Below are positions 1-8,772 of a stretch of DNA of 64,000 nt, piece by piece. Location of the stretch: contig JBCCWO010000015.1 of assembly GCA_039193455.1 (NCBI GenBank), forward strand, positions 1 through 64,000, written 5' to 3'. Under the pieces are notes generated by a model that made no database searches, had not been told where the DNA came from, and was given only the letters and a program-made list of their open reading frames with translations. The translations under genes were made by a program, and so were the position numbers. Each line of letters starts with the position of its first letter. Position 1 is the stretch's first letter. The DNA is from JBCBGF01 sp039193455 (GTDB lineage: Bacteria; Pseudomonadota; Alphaproteobacteria; Rhodobacterales; Rhodobacteraceae).

Positions 1-140
1 CCATCAATCTGGTCATACGCCTTGAAGTCCCCGAAATACTTCGTAATCGCCGCCGTCAGCGTCGTCTTGCCGTGGTCAACATGGCCAATCGTGCCAATGT
101 TCACATGCGGTTTCGTACGTTCAAACTTTTCCTTCGCCAT
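1..140 (-). CDS. tuf: Elongation factor Tu, N-terminal part (runs off left edge)
   Basis: The first 46 codons of EF-Tu are present. The protein begins MAKEKFERTKPHVNIGTIGH, and the P-loop GHVDHGKT follows at residues 19-26. EF-Tu delivers aminoacyl-tRNA to the ribosome in the cytoplasm. The ATG at 140 has a GGAGG Shine-Dalgarno five bases upstream. It lies 33 bases downstream of fusA as the last visible gene of the str operon; the rest of the gene is outside the window. Confidence 0.97.
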   Translation of the reverse strand, partial: MAKEKFERTKPHVNIGTIGHVDHGKTTLTAAITKYFGDFKAYDQID

Positions 141-173
141 GATGGCCTCCTATTGTCGCGTTCTGGCGCGCGC

Positions 174-2291
174 TTACGCGTATTTCGCCTGGATTTCTTC
201 GCTGATGTTCTGCGGCACGGGTTCGTAATGGTCGAACAGCATGGTGAAGTTCGCCCGGCCCGAGCTCATGGACCGCAAGTTGTTGATATAGCCGAACATA
301 TTGGCGAGCGGCACGAAGGCGTTGATGACGATCGCGTTGCCGCGCGTCTCTTGCCCCTGCACCTGACCGCGGCGGCTGGTGAGGTCACCGATGATGTTGC
401 CGGTGTACTCCTCGGGCGTCACCACCTCGACCTTCATGATCGGCTCCAAAAGCTTGGCACCGGCCTTCTTCATGCCTTCGCGCATACCCATCCGTGCGGC
501 GATCTCAAACGCCAGCACGCTGGAGTCCACGTCGTGGAACTTGCCGTCGATCAGCGCGACCTTGAAGTCGATCACCGGGAAGCCCGCGAGCGGACCGGAG
601 TCCATCACCGACTGGATGCCCTTTTCGACGCCGGGGATGTATTCCTTTGGCACCGCACCGCCCACGATCCGGCTCTCGAACGAATAACCTTCGCCAGGCT
701 CGGTGGGCGCGATGATCATCTTCACTTCGGCGAACTGACCCGATCCACCCGACTGCTTCTTGTGGGTGTAGGTGTGTTCCACCTCATGACCGATGGTTTC
801 GCGATAGGCCACCTGCGGCGCACCGATATTGGCCTCGACCTTGAACTCGCGCTTCAGGCGGTCGACCAGGATATCGAGGTGCAATTCGCCCATGCCCTTC
901 ATGATCGTCTGACCCGATTCCAGATCGGTTTCGACGCGGAAGGAGGGATCCTCTGCCGCCAGACGCTGCAGACCCTGGGACATCTTCTCTTGGTCGGCCT
1001 TGGTCTTGGGTTCCACCGCGATCTCGATCACCGGATCGGGGAAGGTCATCGTCTCAAGCACGACCTGATCCTGCGCGTCCGACAGCGTGTCGCCTGTGGT
1101 CGTGTCCTTCAGACCGGCCAGCGCGATGATGTCGCCCGCATAGGCCTCTTCGATCTCTTCGCGGTTGTTCGAGTGCATCATCATCATCCGGCCAATGCGC
1201 TCACGCTTGCCCTTGGTCGTGTTGAGGATGCCGTCGCCCTTCTTGAGCGTGCCGGAATAGATCCGCGTGAACGTGAGCGAGCCCACGAACGGGTCGTTCA
1301 TGATCTTGAACGCCAGCGCCGAGAACGGCTGGCTGTCTTCGGCCGAGCGGGGCACGTCACGGGTTTCAGACTCGTCACCCGGGCGGAAGCCCATGTAGGC
1401 GGGCACGTCCAGCGGGCCGGGCAGATAGTCGATCACCGCGTTCAGCATCGGCTGAACACCCTTGTTCTTGAACGCCGAGCCGGCAAGCACCGGCACAAAC
1501 GTCATCGACAGCGTGCCCTGACGGATCAGACGGCGCAGCGTCGCCTCGTCGGGCTCATTGCCCTCCAGGTACTGCTCCATCACGTCGTCATCCATCTCGA
1601 CGGCGAGTTCGACAAGCTTGCCGCGCCATTCCTCGGCGAGCTCCTTCAGGTCGTCGCGCACCGGCTGGCGGGTCCAGGACGCGCCCAGATCCTCACCCTT
1701 CCAGGTCCACTCTTCCATGGTGACCAGATCGACGATGCCCTCGAGCTGATCCTCGGCACCGATCGGCAACTGGATCGGCGCAGGCTCGGCCCCGGTGCGG
1801 TCCTTGATCATGTGCACGCAGTTGAAGAAGTCCGCACCGATCTTGTCCATCTTGTTGACGAACACGATGCGCGGCACCTTGTAGCGGTCGGCCTGGCGCC
1901 ACACCGTTTCGGTCTGCGGCTCGACGCCCGCATTGGCGTCCAGCACGGCCACGGCGCCGTCAAGAACCGCCAGCGACCGCTCAACCTCGATGGTAAAGTC
2001 CACGTGGCCGGGGGTGTCGATGATGTTGAACCGGTGCTTGTCCGACTGGGCGGTTTCGCCGTCTTCGGTCCGCTCCCAGAAGGTCGTCGTCGCAGCCGAG
2101 GTGATGGTGATCCCCCGCTCCTGCTCTTGCTCCATCCAGTCCATCGTGGCGGCGCCGTCATGGACTTCGCCGATTTTGTGGGACTTGCCGGTGTAATACA
2201 GGATGCGCTCGGTCGTCGTGGTCTTGCCGGCGTCGATATGCGCCATGATCCCGAAGTTCCGGTAGCGGTCGAGAGGGTAGTCGCGTGCCAT
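174..2291 (-). CDS. fusA: Elongation factor G
   Basis: This 705-residue EF-G has the usual bacterial length. It is the GTPase that drives tRNA/mRNA translocation and, with RRF, ribosome recycling. The G1 loop AHIDAGKT (about residues 17-24), the G3 motif DTPGHVD and the G4 motif NKMDK are intact. It starts 25 bases after rpsG and ends 33 bases before tuf, so it is expressed from the str promoter upstream of rpsL. Nothing is missing. Confidence 0.98.
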   Translation of the reverse strand: MARDYPLDRYRNFGIMAHIDAGKTTTTERILYYTGKSHKIGEVHDGAATMDWMEQEQERGITITSAATTTFWERTEDGETAQSDKHRFNIIDTPGHVDFTIEVERSLAVLDGAVAVLDANAGVEPQTETVWRQADRYKVPRIVFVNKMDKIGADFFNCVHMIKDRTGAEPAPIQLPIGAEDQLEGIVDLVTMEEWTWKGEDLGASWTRQPVRDDLKELAEEWRGKLVELAVEMDDDVMEQYLEGNEPDEATLRRLIRQGTLSMTFVPVLAGSAFKNKGVQPMLNAVIDYLPGPLDVPAYMGFRPGDESETRDVPRSAEDSQPFSALAFKIMNDPFVGSLTFTRIYSGTLKKGDGILNTTKGKRERIGRMMMMHSNNREEIEEAYAGDIIALAGLKDTTTGDTLSDAQDQVVLETMTFPDPVIEIAVEPKTKADQEKMSQGLQRLAAEDPSFRVETDLESGQTIMKGMGELHLDILVDRLKREFKVEANIGAPQVAYRETIGHEVEHTYTHKKQSGGSGQFAEVKMIIAPTEPGEGYSFESRIVGGAVPKEYIPGVEKGIQSVMDSGPLAGFPVIDFKVALIDGKFHDVDSSVLAFEIAARMGMREGMKKAGAKLLEPIMKVEVVTPEEYTGNIIGDLTSRRGQVQGQETRGNAIVINAFVPLANMFGYINNLRSMSSGRANFTMLFDHYEPVPQNISEEIQAKYA

Positions 2292-2316
2292 GGGTATGGT
2301 CCTCAGGCTGAATGGG

Positions 2317-2787
2317 TTACCAACGGTAGTGGCTGAACGCCTTGTTGGCGTCGGCCATCTTGTGGGTGTCTTCGCGTTTCTTCACGGCCGAGCCGCGGCC
2401 GTTGACCGCATCGGCCAACTCACCGGCCAGCCGCTCTTCCATGGTGTTCTCGTTGCGGGCGCGACACGCGTTGATCAGCCAGCGGATCGCCAGCGCTTCG
2501 CGGCGCTCGGGGCGCACCTCGACGGGGACCTGGTAGGTCGCGCCGCCGACCCGGCGCGAGCGGACCTCGACCGAGGGTTTGATGTTGTCGAGCGCTTCGT
2601 GGAACACTTCCACCGGCGCTTTCTTCAGCTTCGATTCAACCCGGTCGAACGCGTTGTAGACGATGCGCTCGGCGACGGATTTCTTGCCGTCGATCATCAG
2701 GTTGTTCATGAACTTCGTCAGAACCCGGTCGCCATATTTGGCGTCGGGCAGGACTTCTCGTTTCTCAGCGGCGTGACGGCGGGACAT
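2317..2787 (-). CDS. rpsG: 30S ribosomal protein S7
   Basis: The 156-residue protein has the standard bacterial S7 length and sequence (MSRRHAAEKREVLPDAKYGD near the start). S7 nucleates assembly of the 30S head and contacts E-site tRNA. An AGAGGAAG ribosome-binding site precedes the ATG. It would normally follow rpsL directly; here a DUF4189 gene sits between them and ends 16 bases before this start. In E. coli S7 autoregulates this operon through the rpsL-rpsG spacer; that spacer is replaced here by a gene. Confidence 0.98.
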   Translation of the reverse strand: MSRRHAAEKREVLPDAKYGDRVLTKFMNNLMIDGKKSVAERIVYNAFDRVESKLKKAPVEVFHEALDNIKPSVEVRSRRVGGATYQVPVEVRPERREALAIRWLINACRARNENTMEERLAGELADAVNGRGSAVKKREDTHKMADANKAFSHYRW

Positions 2788-2803
2788 GTATCAGTCTCTT
2801 CCT

Positions 2804-3186
2804 CTATAGGTCGTCGGCGCAAAACTTGCGCCGGAGTTCACACGAAGCACCGGCGACTTCGCGACAATCGGTCAGCGCACCGGTTTCGGCGGCATCGCGG
2901 TTTCTGGCCTCGACAACGAAGAACGTCGGCGCAGAGTTCACGCGTCCCCGAACGATGGCGGCGCAGTTGCGGGTCGTGACAGCCACCGAACACCCGGCGT
3001 CATTCTCCGAATATTCGCGGCAATAGTGCATGGCGCGGTCGCGCGCATCGGCGCGGCTATTCCAGCCAGCAGAGTAGCCCCAGCCGATGCCGTCCGCATT
3101 CACGGCGACACCGCCCCAATCCGCAAGCGTCGGGGTGGCGGCGAGGGCAAGGCCCAGCGCGGCAGGATATGCCAGCGCGTGACGCA

Positions 3187-3187
<1 letters not shown>
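2804..3187 (-). CDS. DUF4189-like secreted protein inserted in the str operon
   Basis: The protein has 127 residues. A signal peptide (hydrophobic stretch about residues 5-21, cleavage likely after TLA) precedes a DUF4189-like domain with the WGGVAVNADGIGWGYS start and regularly spaced cysteines. There are six Cys in the mature part, which suits disulphide formation in the periplasm. Its ATG overlaps the rpsL stop by one base (TAATG), so translation is coupled to S12, and rpsG follows 16 bases later. The function is unknown. The family assignment is by pattern and moderately sure. What is odd is an exported protein made in lockstep with ribosomal proteins. Confidence 0.8.
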
Positions 3188-3558
<371 letters not shown>

Positions 3559-3783
3559 TCCGGTTCTATCCCCGTGCTCATCTCGTCATTGGAATGCGCG
3601 CGCATCCCGGTTTCGTCAGTAATCTCGCAATGCGCGTCCGCAAAACGAGAACAACCGCAGGCGCGCCCTCAATCGCAGGCGCGGCGCGGTGGGTATCCAG
3701 AGGATCGGGCCCGGGGCCGGATCGTGACCACTTACATCTTGTAGACCCTGCACCAAGCGTTAACCGCCCCGCAGGGTGCGCGC
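3559..3783 (-). promoter_or_regulatory. Long rpsL leader with a 5' hairpin
   Basis: There is no gene between the predicted start point and rpsL. The first bases of the transcript can pair as ACCCTGC (3777-3771) with GCAGGGT (3751-3745). A GC-rich stretch around 3700-3722 can also fold. This could be a regulatory leader, but I recognise no known ribosomal-protein binding motif. Confidence 0.4.
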
Positions 3784-3812
3784 GATATAGGAGGAGTCGG
3801 GGGGCCTGTCAA
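3784..3812 (-). promoter_or_regulatory. Predicted sigma70-type promoter of the str operon
   Basis: On the minus strand TTGACA (3812-3807) and TATATC (3789-3784) are separated by exactly 17 bases, a near-consensus housekeeping promoter pointing at rpsL. Transcription would start near 3777. There is no other strong candidate in the rpsL leader. Confidence 0.8.
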
Positions 3813-3972
3813 CAGCGCCAGACCAAACCAGACTCTGACGCAAATTCAGGCGATTCCCCGCCGGGTCCGCCGAAACCCGGCCGTGGCGCGCGAAATCGGC
3901 GATCCCGCCCTTGGAAACACAGCCCGCTCATCCCACTATGGCGCCGCGCGTCAGGGAAATCGGGGCCTCGCA

Positions 3973-5181
3973 ATGGTGGACTTCCTCGCAAACGGCTTGG
4001 CCATCGCCGAGCTTTTGGCAGACAATGCCGGCGGCAGCGCGATCGACACCGATGGCGACGGCGGCGCCAACAAGGCCGACGAATATGTCGAGATCCAAAA
4101 CGGGTCGGGCAACACCGTTTCGCTCGACGGGATCGAGATCTGGTCGCAAAAGAACGGCCTGCTTTTCGCCTTCCCCGACGGCGAAACGCTGGCGCCGGGC
4201 GCAACCGCGACCGTTGTCGGCGAATATACCGGCACCCCGCCTGCGGGCTTCTACGATGCGGGAAACGCCAACAACATCAACTTCTTGCCCGATGGCGAAG
4301 GCGGCCTGTGGGACAGCATTTTCCTGCTCGACACCACGACCGCACCACCCAGCTACACGGTCTTCTCCTACGGCACACCGCCCCGCGCCCCCGCGCCGCC
4401 AGGCGGCTTTCCGTCCGATGCCGTCCAGATTGGTACCGGCGAGTCGATCAACTCATCCTCGCCCAACGGCGCAGGCTTTTCGCGCGATTTGAACGGCGAC
4501 TTCGTCGAGGGCAGCCCGGATCCCGGCACCCCCGACTTTCTGTGCATCGCCGCCGGCGCCCTGATCGAAACCGTCGACGGCCCGGTGGTCATCGAACACC
4601 TGCGCCCCGGCACGCGCGTCCTTGGCCGTGACGGCGGCGCGCATGAACTCATCGCCATTGGGCAAACCACCCACTCCGCGGCCCGGCTCGCGCTGCTGCC
4701 CGGTCTTTGCCCGGTCGAGCTGGCCACGGGCACGCTCGGGGCCACGTCCGCCCTACGCCTGTCGCCAAACCACTGCGTGCTCATCGAAACCCCCTTGTCC
4801 GACGTGCTCTTCTCGGGTCCCGCGCTGGTGCCCGCCAAGGCGCTGGAACACGCGGCGCTGGCCCGCGCGGTGCCCAGCGGCGCAAACACCCGCTACTTCC
4901 ATCTGCTCTTTGCGGACCACATCGTGTTGAAAGCGTCGGGCGTCTGGGTCGAGTCGCTTTATCTCGGCGCAATGGCGCAAAGCTGGGTCCGGGCCCAGCG
5001 CCAGGCCGGACAGTTGACCGAACGGGACGCCGAAACCACAGGCCGCATCGCCCACCCGCGCAAGGCCTACCGCGCGCTCAGGGCGCATGAGGCGCGCCTT
5101 TTGATCGCAAATATCGCGCAATCCCACCTGGGACAGACCCTCAGAAGCAAAGTGAACCCAACAGAACACCCTCTGAACTGA
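3973..5181 (+). CDS. Hint-domain protein with lamin-tail-like N-terminal domain
   Basis: The 402-residue protein (from ATG 3973) has an N-terminal lamin-tail-like beta domain (about 1-130) with an Asp-rich DTDGDGG stretch. A Pro/Gly-rich linker is followed by a Hint (hedgehog/intein, Hint_2-type) domain from Cys191 (CIAAGALIET, HLRPGTRVLGRDG) to about residue 345. An open frame extends 30 codons further upstream to 3883, but those residues do not look like protein of this family. Proteins of this type occur in many copies in Rhodobacteraceae and are thought to be secreted by type I-like routes. No signal peptide is visible. Whether the Hint domain self-cleaves cannot be told from sequence. 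It stands alone, divergent from the str operon. Confidence 0.8.
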   Translation: MVDFLANGLAIAELLADNAGGSAIDTDGDGGANKADEYVEIQNGSGNTVSLDGIEIWSQKNGLLFAFPDGETLAPGATATVVGEYTGTPPAGFYDAGNANNINFLPDGEGGLWDSIFLLDTTTAPPSYTVFSYGTPPRAPAPPGGFPSDAVQIGTGESINSSSPNGAGFSRDLNGDFVEGSPDPGTPDFLCIAAGALIETVDGPVVIEHLRPGTRVLGRDGGAHELIAIGQTTHSAARLALLPGLCPVELATGTLGATSALRLSPNHCVLIETPLSDVLFSGPALVPAKALEHAALARAVPSGANTRYFHLLFADHIVLKASGVWVESLYLGAMAQSWVRAQRQAGQLTERDAETTGRIAHPRKAYRALRAHEARLLIANIAQSHLGQTLRSKVNPTEHPLN

Positions 5182-5306
5182 GACATTTTTTCCTGCTTTG
5201 TGGGAGATTGGCGTGTTGCCGCCCGCCCGCAAGCCCACTAGAACACGTACAAAACATGGCGTGGATGGCTTGATGCGTCCGCCCAGTAGCCACTCAGGAG
5301 AATGGT

Positions 5307-6980
5307 ATGGCCGACGCTGCCGCTCACGGGCACGAGGATCATGACGAGCGCGGGTTCTTTACCCGCTGGTTCATGTCAACCAACCACAAAGACATCGGGA
5401 TCCTGTATCTCTTTACCTCGGGCATCGTGGGCTTCATTGCCGTCGCCTTCACGGTCTACATGCGGCTCGAACTTATGGAGCCCGGCGTTCAGTACATGTG
5501 CATGGAAGGCGCGCGCTTCACGGCCGCAGCCGCCGGTGAATGTACGCCCAACGGCCATCTCTGGAACGTCCTGATCACCTATCACGGCGTCCTGATGATG
5601 TTCTTCGTGGTGATCCCGGCGCTCTTTGGCGGCTTCGGCAACTACTTCATGCCGCTCCAGATCGGCGCGCCGGACATGGCCTTTCCGCGTCTGAACAACC
5701 TAAGCTACTGGCTATTTGTTGCGGGTGTCGCGCTCGGTGTGGCCTCGATGCTGTCGCCCGGCGGCAATGACCAGATGGGCTCGGGCGTGGGATGGGTGCT
5801 CTATGCGCCGCTCTCAACGCTTGAAGGGGGCTATTCGATGGACCTGGCGATCTTTGCCGTCCACGTCTCTGGTGCCTCCTCGATCCTGGGCGCGATCAAC
5901 ATCATCACGACCTTCCTGAACATGCGCGCGCCGGGCATGACACTCTTCAAAGTGCCGCTCTTTGCATGGTCCGTGTTCATCACCGCGTGGATGATCCTGC
6001 TGGCGCTGCCGGTCCTCGCCGGGGCCATCACCATGCTTCTGATGGACCGCAACTTCGGCTTCGCCTTCTTCGATCCCGCGGGCGGCGGCGACCCGGTGCT
6101 CTACCAGCATATCCTGTGGTTCTTCGGGCACCCGGAAGTCTACATCATCATCATCCCCGGCTTCGGCATCATCAGCCACGTGATCGCCACCTTCAGCCGC
6201 AAACCGATCTTCGGCTACCTGCCGATGGTCTGGGCGATGATCGCCATCGGCGCGCTGGGCTTCGTGGTCTGGGCGCACCACATGTACACGGTGGGGATGA
6301 GCCTGACGCAGCAGACCTACTTCATGCTTGCCACCATGGTGATCGCAGTGCCCACAGGGGTTAAGATCTTTAGCTGGATCGCCACGATGTGGGGCGGCTC
6401 GGTGGAGTTCAAGACACCGATGCTCTGGGCCTTCGGCTTCCTGTTCCTCTTCACGCTGGGCGGCGTCACCGGGATCGTCCTGTCACAAGCAGGCGTCGAC
6501 CGGGCCTACCATGACACCTACTACGTGGTGGCCCACTTCCACTACGTGATGTCGCTCGGGGCGGTGTTCTGTATCTTTGCCGGGATATACTTCTACATCG
6601 GCAAGATGTCCGGGCGACAATACCCGGAATGGGCGGGCCAGGTGCATTTCTGGACGATGTTCGTCGGCTCGAACCTGACGTTCTTCCCGCAGCACTTCCT
6701 GGGCCGCCAGGGCATGCCGCGCCGCTACATCGACTACCCCGAGGCGTTCGCCTACTGGAACTATATCTCGTCGATCGGCGCCTTCATCGCCTTCGCTTCG
6801 TTCCTCTTCTTCATCGGCGTCATCGCCTACACCCTGATGTACGGACGCCGTGTGACCGAGGCGAACTACTGGAACGAACATGCCGACACGCTGGAGTGGA
6901 CACTGCCCTCTCCGCCGCCCGAGCACACGTTCGAGACGCTTCCCAAGCAGGAAGAGTGGGACAAGCCCCACGCACACTGA
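5307..6980 (+). CDS. ctaD: Cytochrome c oxidase subunit I, aa3 type
   Basis: The 557-residue integral membrane protein carries the haem-copper core of the terminal oxidase. The Cu_B/Tyr motif WFFGHPEVY, the following HH pair in WAHHMYTVG and the haem ligand region HFHYVMS are present, as is the D-channel segment NYFMPLQIGAPDMAFPR. Twelve membrane segments are expected. An AGGAG site precedes ATG 5307. The subunit II/III genes are not in the window, so it is a detached ctaD, common in this family. A strong terminator follows. Confidence 0.98.
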   Translation: MADAAAHGHEDHDERGFFTRWFMSTNHKDIGILYLFTSGIVGFIAVAFTVYMRLELMEPGVQYMCMEGARFTAAAAGECTPNGHLWNVLITYHGVLMMFFVVIPALFGGFGNYFMPLQIGAPDMAFPRLNNLSYWLFVAGVALGVASMLSPGGNDQMGSGVGWVLYAPLSTLEGGYSMDLAIFAVHVSGASSILGAINIITTFLNMRAPGMTLFKVPLFAWSVFITAWMILLALPVLAGAITMLLMDRNFGFAFFDPAGGGDPVLYQHILWFFGHPEVYIIIIPGFGIISHVIATFSRKPIFGYLPMVWAMIAIGALGFVVWAHHMYTVGMSLTQQTYFMLATMVIAVPTGVKIFSWIATMWGGSVEFKTPMLWAFGFLFLFTLGGVTGIVLSQAGVDRAYHDTYYVVAHFHYVMSLGAVFCIFAGIYFYIGKMSGRQYPEWAGQVHFWTMFVGSNLTFFPQHFLGRQGMPRRYIDYPEAFAYWNYISSIGAFIAFASFLFFIGVIAYTLMYGRRVTEANYWNEHADTLEWTLPSPPPEHTFETLPKQEEWDKPHAH

Positions 6981-7003
6981 GCGTGACGTCACACACAGAG
7001 AGA

Positions 7004-7030
7004 AGCCCCGGCTCAGCCGGGGCTTTTTTT
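7004..7030 (+). terminator. Rho-independent terminator of ctaD
   Basis: AGCCCCGGCT (7004-7013) pairs with AGCCGGGGCT (7015-7024), giving at least eight GC-rich base pairs around a short loop, and is followed by seven T residues. It lies 24 bases after the ctaD stop and overlaps the stop codon of the convergent tetR-family gene. Confidence 0.95.
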
Positions 7031-7622
7031 ATGGCGCGAGGCCCCGGAAGATCGCCTCGAACACCACGACCTGATCGTCGGGCGCCGCACCCTCGGCCAC
7101 GTCCAGTGCCGCCCGTTCGAACATCGACGACAACACCGCCGTCAAGGGCCCCAATGGCAGGGCCTGAATGTCACCCTCTGCCATCGCCGCCTCGAGCCCC
7201 AGCCGCAGCGAATCCGCCGAGGTGCGCCGATCGATCTCATCCAACGCGGCCCGGCCCAGCACAGCAGGACCGTCCAACAGCATCAGCCGCACCCGGCCCG
7301 GGCCTTGCATCGCCGCAAGGTATCCCCGCCCGCCTTCCACCAGCGCCTCAACCGTTCCGCGCGGCTCACCGACGGCGGCCCGCGTGATCTCGGCCTCAAC
7401 GGCGGCATATTCCTGTTCCAGCACAGCACGGAACAGGGCCGCCTTGTCGGCAAAGTGGTGATACAGCGCCCCGCGCGTTGTGCCCGCTGCCCGCACAATC
7501 TCGGGCGTCGATGTCTCGGCATAGCCTTTCTCGGAAAACAGCGCCCGCGCCGCGGCGATCAACAGCCCCCGCGTCGCCTCAGAGCGCGCGACATTGCTTC
7601 GACGTTCAGATTTCTCTTGCAT
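7029..7622 (-). CDS. TetR/AcrR-family transcriptional regulator
   Basis: The 197-residue regulator has an N-terminal TetR helix-turn-helix (about residues 14-60; RAAGTTRGALYHHFADK is the recognition region) and a C-terminal ligand-binding domain. It is transcribed divergently from a VOC-family gene. Two almost identical palindromes fill the 71-base gap, one touching its own start codon, so it very probably represses itself and the VOC gene. No Shine-Dalgarno is visible before ATG 7622 and the leader must be very short. The inducer is unknown. Confidence 0.93.
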   Translation of the reverse strand: MQEKSERRSNVARSEATRGLLIAAARALFSEKGYAETSTPEIVRAAGTTRGALYHHFADKAALFRAVLEQEYAAVEAEITRAAVGEPRGTVEALVEGGRGYLAAMQGPGRVRLMLLDGPAVLGRAALDEIDRRTSADSLRLGLEAAMAEGDIQALPLGPLTAVLSSMFERAALDVAEGAAPDDQVVVFEAIFRGLAP

Positions 7623-7639
7623 ACATACAGCCTGTATGT
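7623..7639. promoter_or_regulatory. Palindromic operator 1 of the TetR/VOC pair
   Basis: ACATACAG, one spacer base, CTGTATGT: perfect 8-base arms, directly abutting the tetR-family start codon. It is identical in both arms to operator 2, 31 bp away centre to centre (about three helical turns). Confidence 0.88.
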
Positions 7640-7653
7640 TTATGACTTTTCTT

Positions 7654-7670
7654 ACATACAGACTGTATGT
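7654..7670. promoter_or_regulatory. Palindromic operator 2 of the TetR/VOC pair
   Basis: The same ACATACAG-N-CTGTATGT palindrome, with A as the centre base, lies just upstream of the AGGAG (7677-7681) before the VOC gene. It probably covers the promoter of that gene. Two identical sites fit cooperative binding of two TetR dimers. Confidence 0.88.
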
Positions 7671-7693
7671 ATCTAATAGGAGTACCGCAAGCC

Positions 7694-8119
7694 ATGAAAT
7701 GCACCCAGTTCTACCCCGTCATCCAAACCACCGACGTCGCCGGGACCGCCGCGTTCTATACCGCGCACTTCGCCTTCACCGTCGTGTTCGAAGCCGACTG
7801 GTATTGTCACCTCCAGTCGTCTGAGGACCCCTCGGTCAACATCGCCGTCCTCCAACACGACCACGACACCATCCCGGCCGAGGGCCACGGCACCGTCGCC
7901 GGCCTGATCCTGAATTTCGAGGTCGAGAACCCCGACAAGGTCTATGCCGACGCCCAGTCCGCTGGGCTGCCGATCCTCAAGACGCTGCGGGACGAACCCT
8001 TTGGCCAACGCCATTTCATCACGCGCGATCCCAACGGCGTCCTCATTGATGTCATCAAGCCGATCCCGCCCTCTGCCGAGTTCGCGGCACAATATGCAGA
8101 CACCGCCCTTCCGGGGTGA
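7694..8119 (+). CDS. VOC-family (glyoxalase/bleomycin-resistance fold) protein
   Basis: The 141-residue protein starts MKCTQFYPVIQTTD. It has paired beta-alpha-beta-beta-beta modules and the DPNGVLIDVI signature near the C-terminus that is typical of glyoxalase-like proteins. The substrate is not predictable. It may be a dioxygenase, isomerase or binding protein acting on the compound sensed by the divergent TetR regulator. The ATG at 7694 is preferred over an upstream start inside operator 2. Confidence 0.85.
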   Translation: MKCTQFYPVIQTTDVAGTAAFYTAHFAFTVVFEADWYCHLQSSEDPSVNIAVLQHDHDTIPAEGHGTVAGLILNFEVENPDKVYADAQSAGLPILKTLRDEPFGQRHFITRDPNGVLIDVIKPIPPSAEFAAQYADTALPG

Positions 8120-8128
8120 AACCGACAT

Positions 8129-8156
8129 GCGGGCCCTCGCACAGGCCAGGGCCCGC
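8129..8156 (+). other. GC-rich hairpin after the VOC gene
   Basis: GCGGGCCCT (8129-8137) is perfectly complementary to AGGGCCCGC (8148-8156) with a 10-base loop, ten bases after the VOC stop. There is no T run, so it may be a Rho-dependent or mRNA-protecting end rather than an intrinsic terminator. Confidence 0.5.
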
Positions 8157-8238
8157 GACATCCTGCTCGGGCGCGAGTCGAGGGGTTTATTCGACCACCC
8201 AGCAAGCTATCCTTCGACGGAAAGCGCAAAAGATCACA

Positions 8239-8772
8239 ATGCCCTACCGCTGGACCGAGACCGAAGACCCAACCGACAGCGCGCCATTGGCGCGTCTGAT
8301 CCTCTGGCCGCACCAGTCGATGACCGGCAAGGGCTTTGCCACCTTTATCGGGATCACCGCCGCGATGCTTTCGCTGCCGCTCTTTGCTGTCCTCGGCTCA
8401 CCGATCATCTGGGTTTTGCTGTTATTCTTCCTCGCCGCGCTCTGGGCGATCTGGTTCGCGCTGATGAAGAACCGCCAGCATCGGATGCTACATGAAGAAC
8501 TGGCGATCTGGCCCGATAAGATGCACCTCGCCCATGTCCAGCCGCGCCGCCCTCCGCTGACATGGGACGCAAACCCCTATTGGGTGTCCACCCATCTCGC
8601 ACCCGAGGGCCCGGTAGAGAACTATCTCACCCTGAAAGGGGGCGGTCGCGAGGTTGAGCTTGGCGCCTTCCTCAGCCCGGAAGAGCGTGTGGCCCTGCGC
8701 GATGAGCTGGACACAGCCCTCGCGCGGGTCCGGTCAGGCGCGCGACGGCCCCCTAGCCCAGGCGATCCTTGA
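8239..8772 (+). CDS. DUF2244-family membrane protein
   Basis: The 177-residue protein begins MPYRWTETE. It has two adjacent membrane helices (about residues 35-78) followed by a cytoplasmic beta-rich domain ending at the conserved GAFLSPEERVALRDEL segment. This pattern matches DUF2244 integral membrane proteins, often found near respiratory genes in alphaproteobacteria. The function is unknown. A longer frame begins at 8116, but ATG 8239 gives the usual family N-terminus. Its last 20 bases overlap the convergent yqeY gene. Confidence 0.85.
   Translation: MPYRWTETEDPTDSAPLARLILWPHQSMTGKGFATFIGITAAMLSLPLFAVLGSPIIWVLLLFFLAALWAIWFALMKNRQHRMLHEELAIWPDKMHLAHVQPRRPPLTWDANPYWVSTHLAPEGPVENYLTLKGGGREVELGAFLSPEERVALRDELDTALARVRSGARRPPSPGDP

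Noticed and set aside
72..2336. A 754-codon open frame antisense to fusA
   Set aside because: High-GC DNA leaves the frame opposite a real gene free of stops. The translation is Arg/His/Leu-rich with no family signature, while fusA on the other strand is certain.
3883..3972. Upstream extension of the Hint-protein frame
   Set aside because: The 30 extra residues look like translated intergenic DNA, and ATG 3973 begins at the family-like domain.
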